From Clostridiales bacterium (GTDB taxonomy: Bacteria > Bacillota > Clostridia > Saccharofermentanales > Saccharofermentanaceae): a stretch of 64,000 nt of DNA. The notes under the pieces were generated by a model, which worked only from the letters and a program-made list of their open reading frames with translations, was not told the origin of the DNA and searched no databases. Position numbers and translations under genes: made by a program. How positions within the stretch are numbered: the stretch's first letter is position 1; each line of letters opens with the position of its first letter. Positions 26,103-34,695 of this stretch are shown one piece after another. The stretch is from assembly GCA_017554745.1 (NCBI GenBank), contig JAFZHS010000013.1, positions 262,713-326,712 of the forward strand, given 5' to 3'.

Positions 26103-26819
26103 ATGATCACACAGAACCTGAGCAAGATCTTAACTGAGAATGCTTATCCCGGAAGAGGAATCGTTATCGGTAAGTCCGATGACGGCAAGTACGCAGTTAC
26201 TGCTTACTTCATCATGGGAAGAAGCGTCAATTCCAGAAACCGCGTATTCACTGCTACAGAAGACGGAATCAAGACAGAGGCTTTCGATCCTTCGCTTCTT
26301 ACAGATCCGCACCTCATCATTTATTCACCCGTAAGAGTCCTTGGCAACAAGACTATCGTTACAAACGGTGATCAGACTGACACTATCTATGAGCTCATGG
26401 ACAAGCAGATGACTTTCGAGCAGTCATTAAGATGCAGAGAGTTCGAAGATGACGCTCCGAACTACACTCCGAGAATCTCCGGCATCATGCACGTCGAGAA
26501 CGGCACATACAATTACGCTATGTCCATCTTGAAGAGCGATGACGGCGATCCGGCTTCCTGCGAGCGCCATACATACACATACACGAATCCCAAGGCCGGC
26601 GTAGGCAGATTCATCCACACATACATGGGTGACGGCAGCCCGCTTCCTTCTTTCGAAGGCGAGCCTGAGAAGGTTGAGATCAAGGGCGATATCGACACTT
26701 TCACAAACGAAGTCTGGACAAGCCTTAACGAAGACAACAAGGTATCTCTTTTCGTAAGATACATTGACATCGCTACAGGCGCAGCAGAGACCAGGATCGT
26801 AAATAAGAACGTTAAATAA
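26103..26819 (+). CDS. IMP cyclohydrolase, PurO-like
   Basis: A 238-residue protein of the stand-alone IMP cyclohydrolase family (archaeal PurO and its bacterial relatives), which closes the ring of FAICAR to give IMP. Recognisable parts are the start YPGRGIVIG and the adjoining AYFIMGRSVNSRNRVF, and YNYAMSILKSDDGD. In most bacteria this reaction is done by the N-terminal domain of PurH; here the next gene encodes only the transformylase half, so the two genes together replace PurH. GGAGG lies upstream of the ATG. Confidence 0.88.
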   Translation: MITQNLSKILTENAYPGRGIVIGKSDDGKYAVTAYFIMGRSVNSRNRVFTATEDGIKTEAFDPSLLTDPHLIIYSPVRVLGNKTIVTNGDQTDTIYELMDKQMTFEQSLRCREFEDDAPNYTPRISGIMHVENGTYNYAMSILKSDDGDPASCERHTYTYTNPKAGVGRFIHTYMGDGSPLPSFEGEPEKVEIKGDIDTFTNEVWTSLNEDNKVSLFVRYIDIATGAAETRIVNKNVK

Positions 26820-26845
26820 TCAATTCGAAAATAAGGAGAACGACA

Positions 26846-28027
26846 ATGTCTAACGAGATGCAACTCAAGTACGGATGCAACCCTAACCAGAAGCCTTCCA
26901 GAATCTTCATGAAGGACGGCTCAGAGCTTCCCATCGAAGTGTTGAACGGCAAGCCCGGTTATATCAACCTTTTGGACGCTTTCAACGGCTGGCAGCTTGT
27001 TAAGGAATTAAAGGAAGCTACAGGTCTTCCCGCAGCAACTTCTTTCAAGCACGTTTCACCTGCAGGCGCTGCAGTAGGCAAGCCCCTTTCTGAGACAGAA
27101 GCAAAGATCTACTTCGTAGATGATCTTGGCGAGCTTTCTCCCATTGCCTGCGCTTACGCAAGAGCAAGAGGCGCAGACAGAATGTCTTCTTACGGCGACT
27201 TTACTGCTCTTTCCGATACATGCGACGCCATCACGGCTACAATGCTCGCAAGAGAAGTATCTGACGGCATCATCGCTCCCGATTACACACCCGAAGCTCT
27301 TGAGATCCTTAAGACAAAGAGAAAGGGCACATATAACGTAATCAAGATCGATGCTTCATATAAGCCCGCTCCGATCGAGACAAAGGACGTTTTCGGCGTT
27401 ACTTTCGAGCAGGGAAGAAACGAGTTCGAGATCAATCACGCTCTCCTCGATAATATCGTTACAGATAATAAGGACATCCCTGAGGATAAGAAGATCGACC
27501 TCTTGATCTCCCTCATCACACTCAAGTACACTCAGTCCAATTCCGTCTGCTACGTTAAGGACGGCCAGGCTATCGGAATCGGCGCAGGCCAGCAGTCAAG
27601 AATCCACTGCACAAGACTTGCAGGCAACAAGGCTGACAACTGGTGGCTCAGACAGAGCCCTCAGGTTCTTGGTCTCCAGTTCGTTGACGACATCCGCCGT
27701 CCCGACAGAGACAACGCGATCGACGTTTACATCTCTGACGAGTACGAGGATGTCCTCGCAGAAGGCACATGGCAGAATATCTTCAAGGTTAAGCCCGCTG
27801 TATTCACAAGAGAAGAGAAGAAGGCATGGCTCGCCAAGAACGACAACGTAGCTCTCGGTTCTGACGCATTCTTCCCCTTCGGTGACAACATCGAGCGTGC
27901 CCACAAGAGCGGCGTTAAGTACATCGCAGAACCCGGCGGATCCATCCGTGACGACCATGTCATCATGACATGCAACAAGTACGGCATCGCAATGGCGTTC
28001 ACCGGAATGAGACTGTTCCACCATTAA
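26846..28027 (+). CDS. stand-alone AICAR formyltransferase (PurH C-terminal-type)
   Basis: This 393-residue protein matches the AICAR transformylase part of PurH (TSFKHVSPAGAAVG, SNSVCYVKDGQAIGIGAGQQSR, EPGGSIRDDHVI) and lacks the MGS-like IMP cyclohydrolase domain. The Lys-His of SFKHVSPAG corresponds to the known catalytic pair. It formylates AICAR with 10-formyl-tetrahydrofolate, giving FAICAR for the cyclohydrolase encoded just upstream. AAGGAG precedes the ATG. It ends the purine cluster ahead of a hairpin. Confidence 0.92.
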   Translation: MSNEMQLKYGCNPNQKPSRIFMKDGSELPIEVLNGKPGYINLLDAFNGWQLVKELKEATGLPAATSFKHVSPAGAAVGKPLSETEAKIYFVDDLGELSPIACAYARARGADRMSSYGDFTALSDTCDAITATMLAREVSDGIIAPDYTPEALEILKTKRKGTYNVIKIDASYKPAPIETKDVFGVTFEQGRNEFEINHALLDNIVTDNKDIPEDKKIDLLISLITLKYTQSNSVCYVKDGQAIGIGAGQQSRIHCTRLAGNKADNWWLRQSPQVLGLQFVDDIRRPDRDNAIDVYISDEYEDVLAEGTWQNIFKVKPAVFTREEKKAWLAKNDNVALGSDAFFPFGDNIERAHKSGVKYIAEPGGSIRDDHVIMTCNKYGIAMAFTGMRLFHH

Positions 28028-28040
28028 TACGGATCACGAA

Positions 28041-28078
28041 CACCTCCGACAGGCACTTGGCCTCCGGAGGTGTATTGT
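28041..28078 (+). terminator. probable terminator of the purine operon
   Basis: CACCTCCG (28041-28048) and CGGAGGTG (28065-28072) form an eight-base stem whose loop can fold further (AGGC...GCCT), followed by TATTGTTT. The T run is imperfect, so some readthrough is possible. Confidence 0.55.
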
Positions 28079-28108
28079 TTGTATATGTAAGAAAAACGGA
28101 GAATTGTT

Positions 28109-28681
28109 ATGGAAGAAGAGAATAAGTCATTAGAAGCCGAAAAAGCAGAGGCTGATGTAGCAGTCGCAGAAGCACCGAAAGAGGCAGAACCGCCTTTGGC
28201 ACCTGAGGCTAAACCTGCTGCAGTTGAGACTGCGGCTGTAAAAGCAGTTGTTGAGAACAAGATAAAAGACGGCAAGTATGCCGATTATTCCGAGCACGAC
28301 CTCCTTACCGAACTTATCAAGCTTGAAAAGCGAACGGCTAAGAGGACCGGAATAGTAGCATTCGCGCTGATTGCCATAGCCTTGGTAGTAGTAGTTTCGG
28401 CGGTCTTTCTTGTCCCGCAGCTCATGAATACTTTGTCAGCTGCAGAAAACACTCTGGAACAGACTTCAGGACTTATAGAGAACGTTAACGATTCTCTTGA
28501 CGGAATGAATGTTATGATCTCTGATGTTAATACTGTATTAGATGACAATACCGCAGCTTTATCAGAGGCCGTAACCAAGATAAGCAATATAGACGTTGAA
28601 GGTCTTAATAAATCAGTCGAAGAACTTAACAAAGCAGTGGAAAAACTCAATAAGCTTTTTGGAAGCAATAAGACTGCCTGA
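28109..28681 (+). CDS. membrane-anchored coiled-coil protein, function unknown
   Basis: I do not recognise a family. The first 45 residues are Glu/Ala/Pro-rich; a helix at about residues 81-103 (GIVAFALIAIALVVVVSAVF) follows a basic KRTAKRT, so the N terminus is probably cytoplasmic. The rest (about 105-190) is a long predicted coiled coil with heptad-like VNDSLDGMN and LNKSVEELNKAVEKLNKLF. The layout recalls the signalling stalk of chemoreceptors without a signalling hairpin. The response regulator gene starts eight bases later, so it may be an accessory to that system. Confidence 0.7.
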   Translation: MEEENKSLEAEKAEADVAVAEAPKEAEPPLAPEAKPAAVETAAVKAVVENKIKDGKYADYSEHDLLTELIKLEKRTAKRTGIVAFALIAIALVVVVSAVFLVPQLMNTLSAAENTLEQTSGLIENVNDSLDGMNVMISDVNTVLDDNTAALSEAVTKISNIDVEGLNKSVEELNKAVEKLNKLFGSNKTA

Positions 28682-28689
28682 GGGAAATT

Positions 28690-29397
28690 ATGCATTACAG
28701 CGTACTGATAATAGATGACGAGAAAGAGCTCTCTGAATATACCGCGAAGTATTTCAATATGTCCGGTATACCTGCTCAGTATGCATTGGATGCTGCTTCT
28801 GCTTTGGAATTTTTGAAGGATAATACATGCTCGCTTATACTACTTGATATAAATCTCGGTGATGATTCCGGCTTTGAATTATGTCAGAAGATAAGACAGA
28901 CAACGGATATCCCTATCTTTTTCATCAGTGCGAGATCTGCTGAAGACGATATGCTCCTGGCATTGAGTATCGGCGGAGACGATTATATCTGTAAGCCTTA
29001 TTCATTGGGTGTTCTGCTAGCCAAGGTCAAGGCCGAGCTAAAAAGATATGAATCAACGCACAGATCTGATGAGAAAACGGATGATGACGGTACCGTAAAT
29101 ATCGGCGATGCAGTGGTCAATCTTAAGAAAGCTTCAATAACAAAGAACGGAAAAGAGACGCCGCTTAAGGCGATGGAATATAAGATACTTGTTTATCTTC
29201 TCCGTAACAGCGACCGTGTGATCCCCAAAGAAGAGATCTTTGAGAAGATCTGGGACACGACTTTTGTAGGGGACGTAACGCTTAATGTCCACATAAGACA
29301 CTTAAGGGAAAAGATAGAAGACGATGCCGGAAATCCGAGATTCATCAAGACAGTCTGGGGCGTCGGCTTTATGCTTGATTCTACGGGAACGCAGTAA
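28690..29397 (+). CDS. two-component response regulator, OmpR family
   Basis: A receiver domain with acidic pocket IDDE, phosphoryl Asp in LLDINLG and the Lys in CKPYS is followed by a winged-helix DNA-binding domain ending in DVTLNVHIRHLREKIE and TVWGVGF. The length of 235 residues is normal. It sits between a membrane coiled-coil protein and its kinase, and upstream of an FtsX-type ABC transporter, the pattern of systems that sense or respond to cell-envelope stress. A likely target is the intergenic region before that transporter. Confidence 0.93.
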   Translation: MHYSVLIIDDEKELSEYTAKYFNMSGIPAQYALDAASALEFLKDNTCSLILLDINLGDDSGFELCQKIRQTTDIPIFFISARSAEDDMLLALSIGGDDYICKPYSLGVLLAKVKAELKRYESTHRSDEKTDDDGTVNIGDAVVNLKKASITKNGKETPLKAMEYKILVYLLRNSDRVIPKEEIFEKIWDTTFVGDVTLNVHIRHLREKIEDDAGNPRFIKTVWGVGFMLDSTGTQ

Positions 29398-30681
29398 ATG
29401 AGATTAAGGTTTCTTCTTATATATATGGGTTTTCTTATTGCAGTCGGTATTTCCGGCTGCTTAGTTATCCTGAACGGCAGTCTGTCAAAAGATATTCCTG
29501 AACATACGATAGAGATCAACAGATGCATCATTCGTCTGGAAAACGATTGGGAGAGTGTGAGTTCAAATAAAGATAAGCTCATTACCAAGGATGAAGCATT
29601 TGATTATTCGGTCATTGATAACGACGGAAATGTCCTTGTTTTCACGCGTGAAGATATCGCGAAAAACATTTCTTCGGCAACTTCAAACTACGACATAATA
29701 AGAGATATTGAAGTCGAAGGCAGAGTCGTAGGAAAGCTTATCGTGCATAACCCGAAAGCTGAACTTTCCAAGCAGACAGATCTTAAGATCGCAATGTTCG
29801 TAGGAGCATTGATAGTGGTAACTGTCGCAGTTTTCGTAAGCTACTATTTCTACTTGAAGAAGACAGTTACAGATCCGTTCAGAAAACTCAATAACTTCGC
29901 AGTAAGAGTCGCGGGAGGAAATCTCGATACACCTTTGGAAATGGATAAAGGCAATGCTTTCGGCGCGTTTACGGAAAGCTTTGACATAATGAGAGAAGAA
30001 CTTAAGGCTTCAAGAGAACGTGAGGAAAAGGCCGTCAAGAGCCGTAAGGAACTGGTTGCGCAGCTTTCACATGATATCAAGACACCGGTTGCATCTATTA
30101 AGGCTATGACAGATGTCATGATCCTTACCGCAAAAGACGAAGAAGAGAAGAAGACCATTGATGCGATAAGCAGCAAAGCAGATCAGATCGACGAACTGAT
30201 ATCAAATCTGTTCCATGCGACGCTCGAAGAACTGGAGCAGCTTGAAGTAAACCCCGAAGACATCAATTCGACGGATATTGTACAAATGATCAAAGATGCT
30301 GATTACCTTAACAAAGTAAAAGTCTGCGAGATCAGGGAAGCGGTAGTCTTCGCTGACAGATTAAGGCTCAATCAGGTAATAAGCAATATAATCTTTAACT
30401 CATATAAATATGCGGATACCGTGATAAACGTTAACGGAAGATTTGATGCAGACGGAAAGTTCCTGCTCATCGAGATCGCAGACAAGGGCCCCGGTGTTCC
30501 CGAAGAAGAACTTGAGATGATCACGCAGAAGTTTAAGAGAGGCAGTAATGCAGGCAGCAAAGACGGTTCAGGTCTGGGCCTTTATATATCTGACTATCTT
30601 ATGAAGAAGATGGGCGGAAGCTTAACACCGAAGAATACCGGAGACGGTTTTGCGGTCGAGATCGGACTTAAGATCTCATAA
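29398..30681 (+). CDS. sensor histidine kinase
   Basis: Two membrane helices (about residues 5-24 and 125-147) frame an extracytoplasmic sensor of roughly 100 residues. A HAMP region is followed by the H box LSHDIKTPVASIKA, the N box NQVISNIIFNSYKY, the G1 box DKGPGVPEEE and the G2 box GSGLGLYI. The ATG follows the stop codon of the regulator gene directly. The ligand is unknown; a sensor domain of this size could bind a peptide or envelope component. Confidence 0.93.
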   Translation: MRLRFLLIYMGFLIAVGISGCLVILNGSLSKDIPEHTIEINRCIIRLENDWESVSSNKDKLITKDEAFDYSVIDNDGNVLVFTREDIAKNISSATSNYDIIRDIEVEGRVVGKLIVHNPKAELSKQTDLKIAMFVGALIVVTVAVFVSYYFYLKKTVTDPFRKLNNFAVRVAGGNLDTPLEMDKGNAFGAFTESFDIMREELKASREREEKAVKSRKELVAQLSHDIKTPVASIKAMTDVMILTAKDEEEKKTIDAISSKADQIDELISNLFHATLEELEQLEVNPEDINSTDIVQMIKDADYLNKVKVCEIREAVVFADRLRLNQVISNIIFNSYKYADTVINVNGRFDADGKFLLIEIADKGPGVPEEELEMITQKFKRGSNAGSKDGSGLGLYISDYLMKKMGGSLTPKNTGDGFAVEIGLKIS

Positions 30682-30797
30682 TAAATTTTCCCGAATTAAA
30701 AAGATTTAAAAAACAGGCAAAGGATTAATCCTGCCCGAAGAATATACTCATAGCCATAAGGGGCAAGTATTTTCGAGAAAGGCAAATATATTAACCG
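30682..30797. promoter_or_regulatory. intergenic region before the FtsX-type permease
   Basis: A short region holding the palindrome AGGATTAATCCT (30720-30731) inside GGCAAAGGATTAATCCTGCC. No T run follows it, so it may be an operator, possibly for the neighbouring response regulator. No clear promoter was found. Confidence 0.3.
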
Positions 30798-33155
30798 ATG
30801 TTAAAACTTGTTAAGGCACATTTTCATAAGGACAGGGCAGTCTTGTCTGCGTTTCTGATGATACTTGTCGTAGCGACGATGCTCATGCATTTCAGCCTGA
30901 TGGTCGCGCGCTATGATCCAATGTATGAAAAGAACTTAAAGCAAAGAAATATCAGCGATTCGATGTTCCTGATCGTTGGCGGACAAGAAGCGATAGAGAC
31001 TGAAGTAGATAAGATCGATGTTGTCGAAAGTTACTATATCGTTGACAGCATCATACCTGATATGACCAACATCACGGTAAACTCCGGAAAAGAGAAGAAT
31101 ATCGAAGGCTTTTTCTTCCTCGATGAAAACATCGAACAGAAATATCAGGATCTTAAATATATCGAAAAAGATGACACTGTCACGGGTCCTTCGATCTGCA
31201 TCAATGTCTATACGGCTTATGCAGAAGGGATAAAAGTCGGAGACAGATTAAGATTTACTCATCCGGATCTCGGCGAATATGAGTTTACTGTTTCAGGTAT
31301 CTATGAAGACCTTTTCTGCGGTCAGAGATATTCATATTACTCAAGCGTTATCGACCATGAAAGCTATGAGAAGATGAATGAGATATCGGATTCTTTTGCA
31401 TCTGATATTACTCGCAACTATTCATGTAAATTCCTTTGTGCTTACTTTAAAGACGGCGCGGATATTGCGGCTGGAACATCTGAAGTATCAGATGCTGTCA
31501 CGAAGGCCGGAATGTATTGTAACGGCTACAGTTATGAGCTCGCAAAGGCAGGCTATGTAGGTATTACGAACATCATGGCTGCATTTATGGCATCGTTCTC
31601 GGCAGTAATAATGCTCATCGGTTTTATCATGATAATCTTTACGGTCAACACAAACATCAACCGTGATATCAGAAATATCGGTGCTCTGCGTGCTGTAGGT
31701 TTTACGATCTCACAGGTAAGATTATCTTTGATGCTTGAATACTCGATCGTAGCTGCTGCAGGCTGCCTGATCGGTATCATGCTGGCATATCTCGGTTTTC
31801 CTCTTATGGAAAAGTATGCGACGAGACAGCTTTCCGGACTGGTCTGGGAGAGCGGCTTTTATCCATCAATTTCGCTGCCGATCTTTGCTGGTGTTATTGG
31901 TGCAATGCTGCTGGTAACATTTATCGCAACGCATCTTATCAGGAATATCCATCCCGCGACGGCTCTCAGATTCGGGCTTGAATCACACAGTTTTAAGAAG
32001 AACCACCTGCCGCTCGATAAGACGACCGGAAACCTTAACGTGCTGCTCGCACTGAAGAGCGCGCTCCAGAATAAAGGCCAGAACATCGTAGTGATAGGAG
32101 TTGTCCTTGCAGTGTCTTTCATGACGGCATTCTCTGCGATACTTTTTTACAACACGAAGATCGATATCAAAAAGTTCCAGACGCTCCTTCAGGGAGATGC
32201 ACCTGACGCTTATGTAAATATCACATACGATACACCTGAAAAGATGTACGAGATAATCGATACATTACAGAACATGGAAGGTGTTGCCCAATCTTACGGT
32301 CTTGCAAACACTGAAGCTCATGCGGGCGATTACGACTGCTATCTTCTTTATTCGACATCGCCGGAATATCTTGACTGCGGAGTATACGAAGGAAAGATTG
32401 CCGTCGAAGCAAATGAAGCGGTTGTGGGAGGCGTCCTGGCTGAAAGACTTGGCCTCGGTATCGGTGATGAGATCACGATCAAGTATATGGATACTGAAGC
32501 AAAATTCCTGATAACGGGACTTCAGCAGGCCGTCTACAGCTTCGGCGAGAGAATATATATTTCTGATGAAGGCTTCAGGAGACTTAATGGTAATCCCGTT
32601 TATACCTATGTCAGAGTAAGGCTCGAAGACGCAACGGAAGAACGTGTCACTGTTTTTCTTGAGGATGCTCAGACGGTCTTAGGTGACAGCTGCACGAGCA
32701 CAGAAAATTACTATCACACCCAAAGGAGCAACAAGAACGTGCCTGTTTATGCGGTATCACTTGTCATCCTGGTCCTTATAATTCTTAACTTCTTTACGGT
32801 CGTGATCGTAATAAGACTTTTGTTAAAGACCATCTTTATCAAACGCGAAAAGGAATTCGGTATCAAGAAGGCGGTAGGTTTTACGAGCAGGCAGTTAAGG
32901 CTCCAGTTATCATTGTCACTACTGCCTCTGAGCATAATAGGAACACTTGTGGGCGCAGTCCTCGCGTGCCTTACTACCAACAAACTGTTTAACCTTGTGT
33001 TCGCGGGCTACGGAATCAAGAACTCAGATCTTCTGATCAATCCGGTCGTAATACCGGTAACGCTTGTGATAGTAGCATTCATGATGTTTGTTATTACTTT
33101 TGCTTTGTCGGGAAGGATGAAGAAAGTATCAGCATATCAGCTTATTTCTGAATAA
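30798..33155 (+). CDS. FtsX-type ABC transporter permease (MacB/BceB-like)
   Basis: A 785-residue membrane protein with two FtsX domains. An N-terminal helix (about 15-35) and a large extracytoplasmic domain (about 40-250) are followed by three helices around 260-380. A second helix near 430, a second extracytoplasmic domain (about 450-650) and three final helices complete the pattern. Such permeases act with a LolD/MacB-type ATPase, encoded next, in export or mechanical signalling across the envelope rather than import. The two-component genes upstream suggest induction by an envelope signal. Substrate unknown. Confidence 0.86.
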   Translation: MLKLVKAHFHKDRAVLSAFLMILVVATMLMHFSLMVARYDPMYEKNLKQRNISDSMFLIVGGQEAIETEVDKIDVVESYYIVDSIIPDMTNITVNSGKEKNIEGFFFLDENIEQKYQDLKYIEKDDTVTGPSICINVYTAYAEGIKVGDRLRFTHPDLGEYEFTVSGIYEDLFCGQRYSYYSSVIDHESYEKMNEISDSFASDITRNYSCKFLCAYFKDGADIAAGTSEVSDAVTKAGMYCNGYSYELAKAGYVGITNIMAAFMASFSAVIMLIGFIMIIFTVNTNINRDIRNIGALRAVGFTISQVRLSLMLEYSIVAAAGCLIGIMLAYLGFPLMEKYATRQLSGLVWESGFYPSISLPIFAGVIGAMLLVTFIATHLIRNIHPATALRFGLESHSFKKNHLPLDKTTGNLNVLLALKSALQNKGQNIVVIGVVLAVSFMTAFSAILFYNTKIDIKKFQTLLQGDAPDAYVNITYDTPEKMYEIIDTLQNMEGVAQSYGLANTEAHAGDYDCYLLYSTSPEYLDCGVYEGKIAVEANEAVVGGVLAERLGLGIGDEITIKYMDTEAKFLITGLQQAVYSFGERIYISDEGFRRLNGNPVYTYVRVRLEDATEERVTVFLEDAQTVLGDSCTSTENYYHTQRSNKNVPVYAVSLVILVLIILNFFTVVIVIRLLLKTIFIKREKEFGIKKAVGFTSRQLRLQLSLSLLPLSIIGTLVGAVLACLTTNKLFNLVFAGYGIKNSDLLINPVVIPVTLVIVAFMMFVITFALSGRMKKVSAYQLISE

Positions 33156-33172
33156 AGAACGGAGATTTTAAT

Positions 33173-33934
33173 ATGGAAAAAGAAGTGATCATCAAAACTG
33201 ATAAATTATCCAAGAGTTTTTCCGTCGGAGGAAAGCAGCAGCACGTAATAAAGAACCTCGACATGGAGATCTATAAGGGAGACTTCACAGTTATCATGGG
33301 ATCTTCCGGTGCCGGCAAGTCCACGCTCCTTTATGCCTTATCAGGCATGGACAAGCCGACGCTCGGAAGTATCTCATACAGCGGCACAGAGATAACCTCA
33401 ATGAACGATGATCAATTGGCCGTTTTCCGCCGTAAGCACTGCGGTTTCGTTTTCCAGCAGGTTCACCTCGTAGACAGCATGAGTATTATGGATAACGCGA
33501 TCTCTACAGGGATGCTGACAGGGCAGAAGCAGAAGGACTTAAAGGTTAAAGCTGAAAAGCTCTTTAAGCGCGTAGGCCTTGAAGAAGATCTCTGGGGAAA
33601 GTTCCCGGCGCAGTTATCAGGCGGCGAAGCCCAGCGTGCAGCCATGGTAAGGGCGGTCATCAACGATCCTGACGTCGTGTTTGCCGACGAACCGACAGGA
33701 GCCTTGAATTCCTGCGGCGTTAAGGCAGTTTTGGATGTCCTTACGGATATTAACCGTTCAGGCCAGTCGATCGTGATGGTAACGCACGATATCACGTCTG
33801 CGAGAAGGGCTAACAGAATCATTTATCTTCGTGACGGCGGCATTATCGGTGAGTGCGATCTCGGTGAATATATTTCAGGTGATAAGGAAAGACACAGAAA
33901 GATCAAAGAATTCCTTGAGGAAATGGGATGGTAA
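33173..33934 (+). CDS. ABC transporter ATP-binding protein, LolD/MacB type
   Basis: The ATPase for the FtsX permease. It has Walker A GSSGAGKST, Q-loop VFQQVHLVDSM, signature [14 protein letters not shown], Walker B VVFADEPTGALN and switch His VTHD. These are the hallmarks of the MacB/LolD/FtsE group. AACGGAG lies upstream of the ATG. The C-terminal 40 residues are charged. It overlaps the following lipoprotein gene by seven bases. Confidence 0.92.
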   Translation: MEKEVIIKTDKLSKSFSVGGKQQHVIKNLDMEIYKGDFTVIMGSSGAGKSTLLYALSGMDKPTLGSISYSGTEITSMNDDQLAVFRRKHCGFVFQQVHLVDSMSIMDNAISTGMLTGQKQKDLKVKAEKLFKRVGLEEDLWGKFPAQLSGGEAQRAAMVRAVINDPDVVFADEPTGALNSCGVKAVLDVLTDINRSGQSIVMVTHDITSARRANRIIYLRDGGIIGECDLGEYISGDKERHRKIKEFLEEMGW

Positions 33935-34383
33935 ATACTAAGGCGTTAACTTTGCTTCTTGTAATCTGTTTTATGGCTTGTGTTTTAACTTCGTGTTTTG
34001 ACAGAAGCAGAGATTCTGAACACATCCAGTACTACGATTACGGTGGACCCGTAATGAAATATGTGCATGGTCTTGATGAATACGAGAGTATCAAATACGA
34101 AGCTGTGACCAATAAACCTTCTGTGGCTATTGGTCCGTCAGAACCTTGCTACAGAGGCGTAATAGTACTTAAAGAAGATCTCGCTGAGGATATATGGGAC
34201 AAGTATGAGTGGGAGAAAGCAGCTCCTGAAGATTTTGAGTTCGCAAATATCGATCTTTCTACATTGAAAAACAGCACATGGTACTATTCGGAAGAGTTTA
34301 AGAAAGACACGATCAGGTATCAGCCTGTTGATTATATTTATTTCAACGGTTCAGAGGTTTTGTTCAGCTTCAGGGCGAGCTGA
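33928..34383 (+). CDS. small lipoprotein of unknown function
   Basis: A 151-residue protein with a lipoprotein signal: a hydrophobic start then VLTSC (lipobox) near residue 22. The mature part is acidic and Tyr-rich, with no known motif that I recognise. Its start overlaps the ATPase gene, with GAGG seven bases before the ATG, so it belongs to the same operon as the FtsX transporter and could be its exported partner or a sensor. It ends before a strong palindromic terminator. Confidence 0.72.
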   Translation: MVNTKALTLLLVICFMACVLTSCFDRSRDSEHIQYYDYGGPVMKYVHGLDEYESIKYEAVTNKPSVAIGPSEPCYRGVIVLKEDLAEDIWDKYEWEKAAPEDFEFANIDLSTLKNSTWYYSEEFKKDTIRYQPVDYIYFNGSEVLFSFRAS

Positions 34384-34430
34384 AACGAAGCTTTATGAGC
34401 TCAGATGTTCTGCCCCGTTTAAAACCACAA

Positions 34431-34498
34431 AAAATAAAACCCGTGTACGAGTTAATTGCGGCAGCAATTACTGTCTGAAGTACACGGGTTTTATTTTT
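34431..34498. terminator. bidirectional terminator / long palindrome
   Basis: AAAATAAAACCCGTGTAC (34431-34448) and GTACACGGGTTTTATTTT (34480-34497) are perfectly complementary over 18 bases. Between them a second perfect stem, TAATTGC (34453-34459) and GCAATTA (34464-34470), makes a two-tiered structure. A-rich and T-rich flanks allow termination both of the lipoprotein operon and of the tRNA-Thr on the other strand. Confidence 0.88.
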
Positions 34499-34499
34499 G

Positions 34500-34574
34500 T
34501 GGAGCCAAAGGCGGGAATCGAACCCGCGACCTATTCATTACGAGTGAATTGCTCTACCCCTGAGCCACTTTGGC
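34500..34574 (-). tRNA. tRNA-Thr (anticodon CGT)
   Basis: A full cloverleaf on the minus strand: acceptor GCCAAAG with CTTTGGC, D-stem GCTC/GAGC, anticodon loop CTCGTAA (anticodon CGT, reading ACG), T-arm GCGGG-TTCGATT-CCCGC and an encoded CCA end. Confidence 0.95.
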
Positions 34575-34584
34575 GCGCCCTAAA

Positions 34585-34613
34585 AATATACCCATTTGGT
34601 ACCTAAGTGTCAA
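34585..34613 (-). promoter_or_regulatory. promoter of tRNA-Thr
   Basis: On the minus strand, TTGACA (34613-34608), a 17-base spacer and TATATT (34590-34585), ending 10 bases before the tRNA. Confidence 0.75.
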
Positions 34614-34695
34614 GTTAGACGCAATATGTTTGGGTAACGGTCCTAATAATATTTTAATTAAGAATGATATAATCAACTTATCGGAGGATTAATAG

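Noticed and set aside
34328..34606. 92-codon plus-strand frame reading AGIEPATYSLRVN
   Set aside because: It runs antisense across tRNA-Thr; this peptide is a well-known false translation of tRNA genes.
34668..34673. TATAAT just before the binding-protein gene
   Set aside because: It is too close to the ribosome binding site and has no -35; kept only as a remote possibility.
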